64,000 bases of DNA, taken from positions 5,270,001 to 5,334,000 of the forward strand of contig NZ_CP048405.1 of the NCBI RefSeq assembly GCF_014084125.1. Reading direction: 5' to 3'. A program made the position numbers and the translations under genes. Below, piece by piece: positions 49,667 to 56,731 of the stretch. Positions within the stretch are counted from its first letter, which is position 1. Each line of letters starts with the position of its first letter. This DNA comes from Streptacidiphilus sp. PB12-B1b. GTDB lineage: Bacteria; Actinomycetota; Actinomycetes; Streptomycetales; Streptomycetaceae. The notes under the pieces were generated by a model, which did not search any database, had not been told where the DNA came from, and saw only the letters and a program-made list of their open reading frames with translations.

Positions 49667-51045
49667 CGGGGCTCCGGGGAGACGTTGTAGTTCGACCGGA
49701 AGAAGTTGTCCGGGTCGACCCGCTGCTTGAGGGCGGCGAGCCGGCCGTAGGACTCCGGCCCGAAGGTGCGCAGCGCGCGCTCCGGACCGGCCGCACCGCT
49801 GTCGCCCACGTAGTTGATGTAGCCGTCCCCCCAGCGCCCGTAGGGTTCGGCGACGGCGGCCACCGACTTGGCCCAGGCGGTCTGCTGGGCGTCGGCCTCC
49901 GGGTGGCCGGGATCCCAGATCGCCATTCCGGTGACGTTGAACCGGGCCGAGCGGAAGGGGACGGCGCTGCGGGCCGGGTCCGCCGAGCGGACCGCGCCGT
50001 GGATCGGCTCGATCAGCACGGTGTCGTTGAAGGGGTCGGTGATCAGGCCCTCGCGGAAGCGGTCCACGATGCCGTCCACCAGCTCGCCGGGCAGGCCGTC
50101 CACGCAGCGCGCGCTCCAGTAGTGGCGCAGCCCGAAGGGCAGCCGCCCCAGGCACAGCTGCATGGAGACGTAGCTGCGCTCCTCGATCCGCCAGTCGATC
50201 GGCTCGAGCCGGCGCAGGGCCTTGTCCAGCACGGCCGGGTACTCGGGGTCGTCGCCGGAGTAGCAGACGCTCATCACCGCGGCCGGCCCCTGCGCCGGTC
50301 CGTAGCGCTCCAGCAGCAGGGTGCAGGTGAGGTCGTCCGGCGCGTCGGTCATCAGGTCGCGGAACAGCCGGACGGCCTCGGCCAGGTCGGCGCCGGAGTA
50401 GGCGACGAAGCCGCCGTAGACGCGGTCCACCGGGTGCAGCCGGAAGGTGAACCCGGTGACCACGCCGAAGTTGTGCCCGGCGCCGCGCAGGGCCCAGTCC
50501 AGATCGGGGTCGCTCGCCGGGCCCACCTCGGTCCGCTCCCCGTCGGCGGTGACCAGGGTGTAGGACTCGACGTTGTCGCAGGAGAGGCCGTGACGGCCCA
50601 TCAGGTGCCCGATGCCGCCGCCGAGGGTGAGCCCGCCCACGCCGGTGTCGTCGAAGGTGCCGCCGGTGACGGCCAGCCCGTAGGTGCCCGCGGCCAGGTC
50701 GAACCCGGCCCAGGTCGCGCCGCCGCCGGAGCGGGCGAGCCGGCGGACCGGGTCCACGACGACCCGGTCGAGCAGCCGCAGATCGACCACCAGCCCGTCG
50801 TCGAGCGATCCGGAGCCGGCGATGTTGTGGCCGCCGCCGCGGATCGCGGTGGGCAGGCCGTGCTCCCGGGCGGCCCGGATCACCCGCTGCACCTCCGCGG
50901 TGTCGCGCGGCAGGCAGATCAGCCGGGGCCTGCGGTCGTGCATCCCGTTGAAGAGCAGCCGCACCCGGTCGTACGCGGGGTGCCCGGGGGTGATCACCCG
51001 GTCCGGGCAGATGGTCTCCAGGGCCTCGCGGGCGCCGGCAGTCAT
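49663..51045 (-). CDS. Berberine-bridge-enzyme-like FAD oxidase, bicovalent flavin
   Basis: A 460-residue FAD-linked oxidase of the BBE/VAO family. The PP-loop His for 8-alpha attachment is in RGGGHNIAG (about residue 73) and the 6-S-cysteinyl attachment site is in MGRHGLSCDNV (about 155), so the FAD should be bound through both residues. The C-terminus DPDNFFRSNYNV is typical. Such enzymes oxidise alcohols, amines or C-H bonds next to rings. No export signal is seen. It is encoded in the hydrazine operon with 4-base overlaps on both sides, which suggests action on a nitrogen-containing intermediate (inference). Confidence 0.9.
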   Translation of the reverse strand: MTAGAREALETICPDRVITPGHPAYDRVRLLFNGMHDRRPRLICLPRDTAEVQRVIRAAREHGLPTAIRGGGHNIAGSGSLDDGLVVDLRLLDRVVVDPVRRLARSGGGATWAGFDLAAGTYGLAVTGGTFDDTGVGGLTLGGGIGHLMGRHGLSCDNVESYTLVTADGERTEVGPASDPDLDWALRGAGHNFGVVTGFTFRLHPVDRVYGGFVAYSGADLAEAVRLFRDLMTDAPDDLTCTLLLERYGPAQGPAAVMSVCYSGDDPEYPAVLDKALRRLEPIDWRIEERSYVSMQLCLGRLPFGLRHYWSARCVDGLPGELVDGIVDRFREGLITDPFNDTVLIEPIHGAVRSADPARSAVPFRSARFNVTGMAIWDPGHPEADAQQTAWAKSVAAVAEPYGRWGDGYINYVGDSGAAGPERALRTFGPESYGRLAALKQRVDPDNFFRSNYNVSPEPR

Positions 51046-52172
51046 GTGCGTCCTCCTTCGGGTATCGGGATCGGTCGGACCCGCTCAGACTCGGGCGCGG
51101 CCTCGGCCTCGGGCTGCGGCGGCTCGGCGCCGAGCCGGCGCAGCAGTTCGGCCGCGGCGTCGGCGCCGGCGGCCAGCGTGGTCTTGGCGGAGCCGCCGCT
51201 GCCGCCGGTGAAGGTGTACACCCGGCCCTCGCCGGTCGGCAGGGCGTGCAGCGCCAGCCGCCCCTCGGTGCTGTAGGCGTCGGCCGCGGCGATGTAGCGG
51301 TGCGGCGCCCCGAGCCGGAGCCCGGGCAGCGTGGCGGCGATGGCCGGCCGGACCGCCCGCTCCTCGCGGTCCAGGAACACCCGGGTGCCGGGCTCGCAGT
51401 CCCAGCGCTCGGTGGGCAGCCCGAACAGCATCTGTCCGGGGCCGGCCGGGCGGCCGTAGAGGCCGCTGTTCTCGTCCACGAAGGCGGGCGGCCGGTCGCC
51501 GCCGACGCTGTAGACCGCGCACTGGATGACCTTGGTGCGCAGCCCCGCCGCGGGCAGTCCGAGCTCGGCGAGCAGCGGGCCGGTCCAGGCGCCGGTGGCC
51601 AGGACCACGGCGTCCGCGCCGGTCCAGGCGCCGTCGGTGCGGTACTGGACGCCGCCCGGTGCGGGCCGCAGGCCGCGCAGCGGGCCGAGGTCCAGCACGC
51701 CGCCGCGGGCGGCGAAGTCGGCCCGGGCCCGGGTGCGCAGCTGCTCCGGGGAGAAGTAGCCGGCCTGCCGCTCCAGCACGGCGGTGGCCCCGGCCGGGAG
51801 CCCGGCCAGGCCGTACCTGGCCTCCAGCTCGCCGCGGTCCAGCACCGAGACCGAGCCGGGCATCCGCCGTTCGAGCGCCGCGACGCGGTCCGGCGGCGGC
51901 GCGGTGCCGAGGATGTACAGCGAGCCGACCGCGCGGTAGCCGGCCCACTGCCGGAGCAGGGCGCTGGAGCCCAGCTCCTCCAGGCTGCGCTGGGCCTGCC
52001 CGGCGAGGTCCGGGTCCGGGTCGAAGCCGCGGATCAGCCCGCCGGAGGCGTGGGTGGCGTCGCGCGCCCCGGCCCCGCCGGTGAGCAGGACGACCTCCAG
52101 TCCGGGGTGGCGTACCAGGCGCCAGGCGAGCAGCATCCCGGCGATGCCCGCGCCGACCACGCAGACCCTCAC
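51042..52172 (-). CDS. FAD-dependent amino-acid oxidase (DAO/glycine-oxidase family), hydrazine pathway
   Basis: A 376-residue flavoprotein with the N-terminal motif RVCVVGAGIAGMLLAW, a central ATGAWTG and a C-terminal FTGGSGGSAKTT. It belongs to the D-amino-acid oxidase/glycine oxidase fold. In s56-p1, formycin and triacsin clusters a gene of this family next to the cupin-MetRS enzyme oxidatively cleaves N6-(carboxymethylamino)lysine to give hydrazinoacetic acid. The GTG start overlaps the MetRS-like stop by 4 bases and the stop overlaps the BBE gene by 4, so the proteins are translationally coupled. The role is assigned by analogy. Confidence 0.85.
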   Translation of the reverse strand: MRVCVVGAGIAGMLLAWRLVRHPGLEVVLLTGGAGARDATHASGGLIRGFDPDPDLAGQAQRSLEELGSSALLRQWAGYRAVGSLYILGTAPPPDRVAALERRMPGSVSVLDRGELEARYGLAGLPAGATAVLERQAGYFSPEQLRTRARADFAARGGVLDLGPLRGLRPAPGGVQYRTDGAWTGADAVVLATGAWTGPLLAELGLPAAGLRTKVIQCAVYSVGGDRPPAFVDENSGLYGRPAGPGQMLFGLPTERWDCEPGTRVFLDREERAVRPAIAATLPGLRLGAPHRYIAAADAYSTEGRLALHALPTGEGRVYTFTGGSGGSAKTTLAAGADAAAELLRRLGAEPPQPEAEAAPESERVRPIPIPEGGRT

Positions 52173-53542
52173 CGGACGACCGCCCCGGCGGCGCCGGTGA
52201 GGACCTCCAGCAGTCCGTCCCCGCCCGCCGCCGCGGCGCCGGTGCCCAGGAGGCAGCGGGCGGCCAGGGCGGCGTCGAAGTGCTCCAGGGTCAGGGCGTG
52301 TTCGGCGCGGGCCAGTTCGGCCGGGTCGGGCTCGGCGGCGGCCGCCCGGCCGGCCGCCCAGGCGGCGGTGGCGGCCCGGTAGCGCTCCCAGGTGAAGTTG
52401 GTCGGGCGCGGCGAGGGACGGTCCCAGGTCAGGAAGGCCCGGACGTCCGCCGGGTCCTCCTGGTCCAGCAGTTCGTGCGCCCAGACGGCGTGGTTGCGGC
52501 TGGTGGAGAACTTGGCGCCGTCCAGCCGGTAGAACTCGTTGACCACGAGGCCGCCGAAGACCTCCGGCGGCAGCCCGGCCGCCGCGAACAGCGCCGGGAA
52601 CAGGGCCAGGTAGTAGAAGGCGTTGTCGAGGCCGAGGAAGGCCCACAGCGCGTCGACCCCGCGCCAGGCCGCGACGTGCTCGGCGAGTCCGGTGGCCCGG
52701 GGGGCCAGCCGCCGGCCGACCGTGTACAGGTAGCCGAGGCCCATCTCCCCCCAGACGTCGATCCGGTGGCCGGGGACGGAGGGCAGCGGGATGCCCCAGT
52801 CGGTGGGGTAGCTGAACGGCACGGTGGGCAGCTCGTCCCGCAGCAGCCGCCGGGCCAGCTCCCGTACCCGGGGCGGGAGCACGCCGCGGATCCAGGTGGC
52901 CTCCAGCACGGCGCGGTGGTCCTCCAGCCGGAGCACCGGCCCGCGTACGGTCCGGAGCCCGGTGGCGGGCCCGCCGCAGCGGGTGCAGCGCGGGTCGACC
53001 AGCGCGGACGCGGGGACGTAGCCGCCGCAGCCCTCGCAGGTGCCGCCGCCCGAGGGCTCGGCGCAGTGCGGGCAGCGCCCGGAGACGTAGGCGTGGTGCA
53101 GCACTCCGGGGCAGTCGGCGCAGACCGGGGTCTGCCACTCGGCCACGGGCAGTGCGCCGGAGGCCACCAGCTCGTCGAGGAAGCCCACCACCGCCGCCCG
53201 GTAGTCGGGGTCGGCCAGCGGCTCGGTGAAGCCGTCGTGCACCACGCCGACCCGGTCGAGGACGCCGCGGATCAGGTCGGCGTTGCGCTCGCGCAGCTCG
53301 TGCACGCCGACGCCCTCCTCGCGGGCCTTGGCGAGCACGTAGTTCTGGTGGTCGTCCAGGCCGCAGAGGGCGAAGACCTGCTCGCCGCGGCGGCGGGCGG
53401 CCCGTACCGCGATGTCGGCCGCCAGGTAGGGGCCGGAGAGGTGGCCGACGTGCAGCGGGCCGTTGGGCGTGGGCGGAGGGGAGAGCACCACGGTGGTGCC
53501 GGGAACGCGCTGCCCGGACGGCAGGGCGGGGTCAGCGGCCAT
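52169..53542 (-). CDS. MetRS-like protein, catalytic half of hydrazine synthetase
   Basis: A 457-residue class I aminoacyl-tRNA-synthetase-like protein. HIGH motif as PNGPLHVGHLSG (about 27-38), four CxxC zinc-knuckle pairs (CADC, CPHC, CEGC, CTRC), and a KMSKS-like DGAKFSTSRN. The anticodon-binding C-terminal domain of true MetRS is shortened or missing, so it is not a housekeeping tRNA synthetase. In Spb40, ForK and Tri28-type enzymes such a domain, fused to a cupin, activates an amino acid and esterifies N6-hydroxylysine before N-N rearrangement. Here the cupin is a separate gene overlapping by 11 bases. The ATG is set by this overlap and by the domain start. Confidence 0.88.
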   Translation of the reverse strand: MAADPALPSGQRVPGTTVVLSPPPTPNGPLHVGHLSGPYLAADIAVRAARRRGEQVFALCGLDDHQNYVLAKAREEGVGVHELRERNADLIRGVLDRVGVVHDGFTEPLADPDYRAAVVGFLDELVASGALPVAEWQTPVCADCPGVLHHAYVSGRCPHCAEPSGGGTCEGCGGYVPASALVDPRCTRCGGPATGLRTVRGPVLRLEDHRAVLEATWIRGVLPPRVRELARRLLRDELPTVPFSYPTDWGIPLPSVPGHRIDVWGEMGLGYLYTVGRRLAPRATGLAEHVAAWRGVDALWAFLGLDNAFYYLALFPALFAAAGLPPEVFGGLVVNEFYRLDGAKFSTSRNHAVWAHELLDQEDPADVRAFLTWDRPSPRPTNFTWERYRAATAAWAAGRAAAAEPDPAELARAEHALTLEHFDAALAARCLLGTGAAAAGGDGLLEVLTGAAGAVVR

Positions 53543-53960
53543 CGGGGGCCTCCTCGGCGGCCCCGGGCTCCTCGGCCCCGGGCTCCTCGGCCCCGGGCTC
53601 CTCGGCCCCGGGCTCCTCGGCTCCGGGCCGCCCGTCCTCCGGCAGCCAGTAGATGCTGAGGATCCGCACCGGCTCGCTGCCGGCGGTGATCACGTGCCGC
53701 TCCCCCGGCCGCAGCAGCACCGCGGTGCCGGCCGGGGCGGCCGTGTCCCGGCCGTCCACGGTGAAGGTCGCGCTGCCGCCGACCACGACCGCCAGCTCCA
53801 CCTCGGGGTGGCTGTCCACGACGCTGTGCGAGTCGGCCGGGACCTGGCACCACATGGCGTTGAACGGGAGGCCGCCGGTTCCCGCGTAGCGCTCCCAGCG
53901 TCCGATCTGGATTCCGTACTCGTCCGTGAGTTCTTTGTCGCCGATGGCGAAGGTCTGCAC
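53532..53960 (-). CDS. Cupin protein, N-N bond-forming half of hydrazine synthetase
   Basis: A 142-residue single-domain cupin: DSHPEVELAVVVGGSATF and PGERHVI are the two cupin motifs; the His and Glu residues could hold a metal. The GTG start has GGGAGG upstream; an earlier ATG would add 14 residues. Residues from about 115 on are a PGAEE repeat (four copies), acidic and probably disordered. In Spb40-type enzymes the cupin domain rearranges the glycyl ester of N6-hydroxylysine to the hydrazine. Being first in the operon with the MetRS-like gene overlapping, the two proteins probably work as a complex. Confidence 0.85.
   Translation of the reverse strand: MQTFAIGDKELTDEYGIQIGRWERYAGTGGLPFNAMWCQVPADSHSVVDSHPEVELAVVVGGSATFTVDGRDTAAPAGTAVLLRPGERHVITAGSEPVRILSIYWLPEDGRPGAEEPGAEEPGAEEPGAEEPGAAEEAPDGR
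53568..53627. repeat. Four tandem 15-bp repeats within the cupin gene
   Basis: Four 15-base units (53568-53627), the last with one change, encode the PGAEE repeats at the C-terminus of the cupin. Repeat number is likely to vary between strains. Confidence 0.85.
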
Positions 53961-54031
53961 AGGTCCTCCCCTGTCCGTCCGGTCGAGCCGGGTCCGCCGC
54001 ATGCTCGGGAGGGGGCCGGTCTCTCGGCGTC

Positions 54032-54063
54032 ATCGTCGCGGCTCTCACTCGAAGCCCGCTCGA
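54032..54063 (-). promoter_or_regulatory. SARP-box promoter of the cupin-MetRS-oxidase operon
   Basis: Leftward heptamers TCGAGCG (54057-54063) and TCGAGTG (54046-54052), 11 bp apart, then 8 bp to GACGAT (54032-54037). The operon starts at 53960. Confidence 0.6.
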
Positions 54064-54106
54064 CGGGAGGTTGGCGGCGGCCGGGCGCCGTGCCACCATC
54101 AGCGGC

Positions 54107-54586
54107 ATGTCCACACAGACGCAGGTTGGTAGGCGCCCGGTGCAGTACAGCCCGCGAACGCTCACGGCGCTGACGGCAGATCAGGTCCGCGGCTGGACGG
54201 TGAAGCGCTACGGCGTTTCGGCGCTGCGGGACACCCCTCCGCCGGAGGTGCTGGAGTTCGCCCGGCGGGCGGTGGAGCGCTCGCTGCCGCCGGCCGACGG
54301 CGACGCCCCGGCGCACGGCTACAGCGTGGTGCACGAGGACGAGGACGGGTGCTACGTGGTGGTGGGCTGGTGGAGCCCCAACCGGGTCATCCTGCACTCG
54401 CGGACCTGGCTGGCCGAGTGGCAGGACCTGACCGCGCTGACCGAGGCCCCCGAGGGCGCCACGGCGTGCGTCTGGGAGCTGGTGGCGATGGGCCACGAGC
54501 GCGACGCCTGGGTGCGCCACGTGCTGCAGCCGGCCGAGCCCGACTACCCGGCCTACCTCGCCTCGACGGTCTCCGGGCGCTTCTGA
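54107..54586 (+). CDS. Protein of unknown function
   Basis: A 159-residue soluble protein starting MSTQTQVGRRPVQYSP, with no signal peptide and no membrane segment. Conserved-looking blocks are WTVKRYGVSAL, HGYSVVHEDEDGCYVVVGWWSPNRVILHS and CVWELVAMGHERDAWV, rich in aromatic residues. No catalytic motif is recognised. It is divergent from the cupin operon, 147 bases apart, across a palindromic SARP-box array, so it may be co-regulated with hydrazine formation. No ribosome binding site is clear at the ATG, so it may be leaderless or start slightly downstream. Confidence 0.72.
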   Translation: MSTQTQVGRRPVQYSPRTLTALTADQVRGWTVKRYGVSALRDTPPPEVLEFARRAVERSLPPADGDAPAHGYSVVHEDEDGCYVVVGWWSPNRVILHSRTWLAEWQDLTALTEAPEGATACVWELVAMGHERDAWVRHVLQPAEPDYPAYLASTVSGRF

Positions 54587-54611
54587 GCCGGCCCCGGCCC
54601 GGCCGGACGTG

Positions 54612-54642
54612 CCGCTGCGGCCCCCGGGGGGAGCCGCAGCGG
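54612..54642. terminator. Hairpin between the unknown gene and the beta-helix gene
   Basis: 10-bp stem (54612-54621 with 54633-54642), loop 11 bases, between convergent genes. Confidence 0.55.
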
Positions 54643-54654
54643 TAGGGGTTTCGC

Positions 54655-56193
54655 TCAGTGCGTTCGGGACGCGACGGCGCCGCCCTGGTAGGCGCCGAGG
54701 TTGGGGTCGGTGGCCGGGATCGGGTTGCCGAAGTAGTCGCGGCCCCCGTTCCCGGCGATCGGGGTGCCGGCGCCGAGCGCCGCCGAGCCGGTGCCGAGGC
54801 GGTAGCCCCCGGCGTCCGTGCGCGAGGTCGCCGTGCCCGGCGCGACCAGCAGCGGATTGGCCAGCACCGCGTGCGGGTCGACCGAGCCGGAGCCGGTGAT
54901 GTCCTGGTAGGCGTTGTAGGCGTAGGTGTTGGCGGTGTCGGCGAGCGCCGAGCCGCCGGGCTGGCCGACGAAGATGTTGTCGGTGATCCGGAAGGTGGAG
55001 GCGCCCGAGGACTCCACCATGTTGGGCGTGGTGGGGTCGTAGAAGGTGTTGTTGTAGATCTGCGTGCCGGGCTCGTCCCCGCACAGCAGGGTGATCACCC
55101 CGAGGTAGCCGGGGCCGACGTCGTTCTGGCTGATGTTGTAGCGGAAGATGCCGCCGCTGGACGTGGTGCCCTCGGACGGGCAGCTGAACAGGGCCCCGCC
55201 GCCGTTGTCGTGGGACAGGTTGTACTGGTAGACGGTGCCGGTGTCGGCACCCTCGAAGTCGAAGGCCATGGCCGGGTAGACGCCGTGGGAGACGTCGTTG
55301 TACTGGAACACGCTGTCGTCCGAGTTCCAGGCGTACGCACCGACGTTGTAGTCGGTGGAGCGCTCGTTGTAGCCGTCGATGACGTTGTGCTCCACCAGCG
55401 CGTGCTCGCCGTTGAACACCATGATCCCGTCGCCGCCGACGTCGGTGACCTGGTTGCCCGCGATCAGCACCCGGGTGTTGGGCGCGAACGAGGCGCCCGG
55501 GCCGGTGGGGTTGACGGATCGTTTCTGCCAGCCGGAGACGATCCCGATGCCGGTGCGGTCGACGTCCGTCACGGTGTTGTTCCGGACGTCGATCCCGGCG
55601 AAGCCGGTCGGCTCGGCGGTGCCGCCCGCCTCGAAGATGATGCCGCCGCTCGGGTCCGGGTAGCGGTCGTCGCTGCCGTTGACCCCGTGCACGTTCAGTC
55701 CGGTCAGCTTGTAGTGCGTCCCGGTTCCGTAGTCCGTGAGCAGCACGTACACCCCGACCCGCTGCTGTCCGGCGGTCGGGGCCGGGCCGGTGTCCGTGAC
55801 GTCGAGGCCGGTCAGGTCGTAGCCCTGGACGTTGTGCAGCAGGATGGCGGCGGTGGCGCCCTGGCCGTCGATCTGCGCCCTGCCCGTGCCGTAGGAGTCG
55901 AGGGTGATCGGCTGCGCCGCCGTCCCCGACCCCTGCGGCGCCAGCGTGCCGTCGCAGGTGACGCCGCCGCGGAAGCGCACCGTGTCGCCGGGCCGGAGCA
56001 CCGTCGCGTCGACCCGGGTGAAGCTGTGCCAGGCGGTCGTCGGGCTGGTCCCCGCCGCGGTGTCGCTGCCCCCTGAGCAGTCGACGTAGTACGTCGCGGG
56101 GCCGCTCGCGGCTGCGGTGCCGGCGCCTGCGATCAGCAGTGCGAGGGTGGTGGCCAGCCCGGCGAACGTACGCTGGAGCCTCGGTCTTGGCAT
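54655..56193 (-). CDS. Secreted right-handed parallel beta-helix protein
   Basis: A 512-residue protein with a Sec signal peptide (charged MPRPRLQR, hydrophobic core, AAASG cleavage region near residue 30). The mature part shows repeated short strands rich in Asn, Asp and Val (DVRNNTVTDVD, VLIAGNQVTDVGGDGIMVFNGEHALVEHNVIDGYN in blocks), typical of pectate-lyase-like/NosD-type right-handed beta-helix repeats. This fold binds or cleaves polysaccharides. Such a protein is unusual in an antibiotic cluster; three SARP heptamers upstream suggest co-regulation, although the -10 is not obvious. Confidence 0.85.
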   Translation of the reverse strand: MPRPRLQRTFAGLATTLALLIAGAGTAAASGPATYYVDCSGGSDTAAGTSPTTAWHSFTRVDATVLRPGDTVRFRGGVTCDGTLAPQGSGTAAQPITLDSYGTGRAQIDGQGATAAILLHNVQGYDLTGLDVTDTGPAPTAGQQRVGVYVLLTDYGTGTHYKLTGLNVHGVNGSDDRYPDPSGGIIFEAGGTAEPTGFAGIDVRNNTVTDVDRTGIGIVSGWQKRSVNPTGPGASFAPNTRVLIAGNQVTDVGGDGIMVFNGEHALVEHNVIDGYNERSTDYNVGAYAWNSDDSVFQYNDVSHGVYPAMAFDFEGADTGTVYQYNLSHDNGGGALFSCPSEGTTSSGGIFRYNISQNDVGPGYLGVITLLCGDEPGTQIYNNTFYDPTTPNMVESSGASTFRITDNIFVGQPGGSALADTANTYAYNAYQDITGSGSVDPHAVLANPLLVAPGTATSRTDAGGYRLGTGSAALGAGTPIAGNGGRDYFGNPIPATDPNLGAYQGGAVASRTH

Positions 56194-56297
56194 GTTTACC
56201 CCTCCAGGCGCGCGGTATCCCCCCGCTTGCCCTTTTCGGTCAGTGGTTGAGTGCTGGCCGGATAGTGACGGCAATCGCTCGCGGGAGCCTGGTGGCC

Positions 56298-56326
56298 CGT
56301 TCGAGACGCGCTCGAGCGGCGCTGGA
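56298..56326 (-). promoter_or_regulatory. SARP-box array upstream of the beta-helix gene
   Basis: Leftward heptamers TCCAGCG (56320-56326), TCGAGCG (56309-56315) and TCGAACG (56298-56304) at 11-bp spacing. No clear nAnnnT lies 8 bp downstream. Confidence 0.5.
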
Positions 56327-56491
56327 GTGATCGTTGGGATCCTGGTCTCCCCCCGTCCCGCAGGAGCCCTTTGCATGCGTATGACCTGCAGTCCGTTGAT
56401 CCCGGTCGGCGCCGGTCCCTGACCGGGCCGGTGCCCGGCGGCCCGGCCGGGCCGCCCCGGACAGAGTAATGATCAAGCCATGACAACAGCC

Positions 56492-56534
56492 TCGATCGGC
56501 ACTCCGACGGGTTTCGAGTGATCCCCGCGACCAT
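56492..56534 (+). promoter_or_regulatory. SARP-box promoter of the MMPL exporter
   Basis: Heptamers TCGATCG (56492), TCCGACG (56503) and TCGAGTG (56514) at 11-bp spacing, with CCGCGAC (56525) also in register; GACCAT (56529-56534) lies 8 bp after the TCGAGTG repeat. The gene starts at 56732, a leader of about 190 bases. Confidence 0.57.
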
Positions 56535-56731
56535 GCCGCACCCGCCGGACGTCCGGCATCCGGGGGTGTGGGGGGAGGCGCGGGCCGAGGTCCCTGCCGG
56601 GCGGTGCGGACCGGTCGACGACCGGGCCCGCGAACCGGCCGGGAACGACCTCCGCACGCGCCGCCGACCCTGTTCGCCGGAGGGCCCAGCGCCCTCGTCC
56701 CGTCTCACAAGGCCCTTGGAGGTCTCCCACC

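Larger units (their letters stand above)
56194..56731. other. 538-base divergent intergenic region
   Basis: Lies between the beta-helix gene (leftward) and the MMPL gene (rightward). It holds two SARP heptamer arrays (56298-56326 leftward, 56492-56534 rightward) and a moderately AT-rich stretch near 56466-56490. No convincing gene is seen: the open frames present lack ribosome binding sites and recognisable protein features. Confidence 0.6.

Noticed and set aside
52169-53542. Housekeeping or antibiotic-resistant methionyl-tRNA synthetase
   Set aside because: The C-terminal anticodon-binding region is missing or reduced and the gene is embedded with a cupin and an amino-acid oxidase in the order known for hydrazine synthetases.
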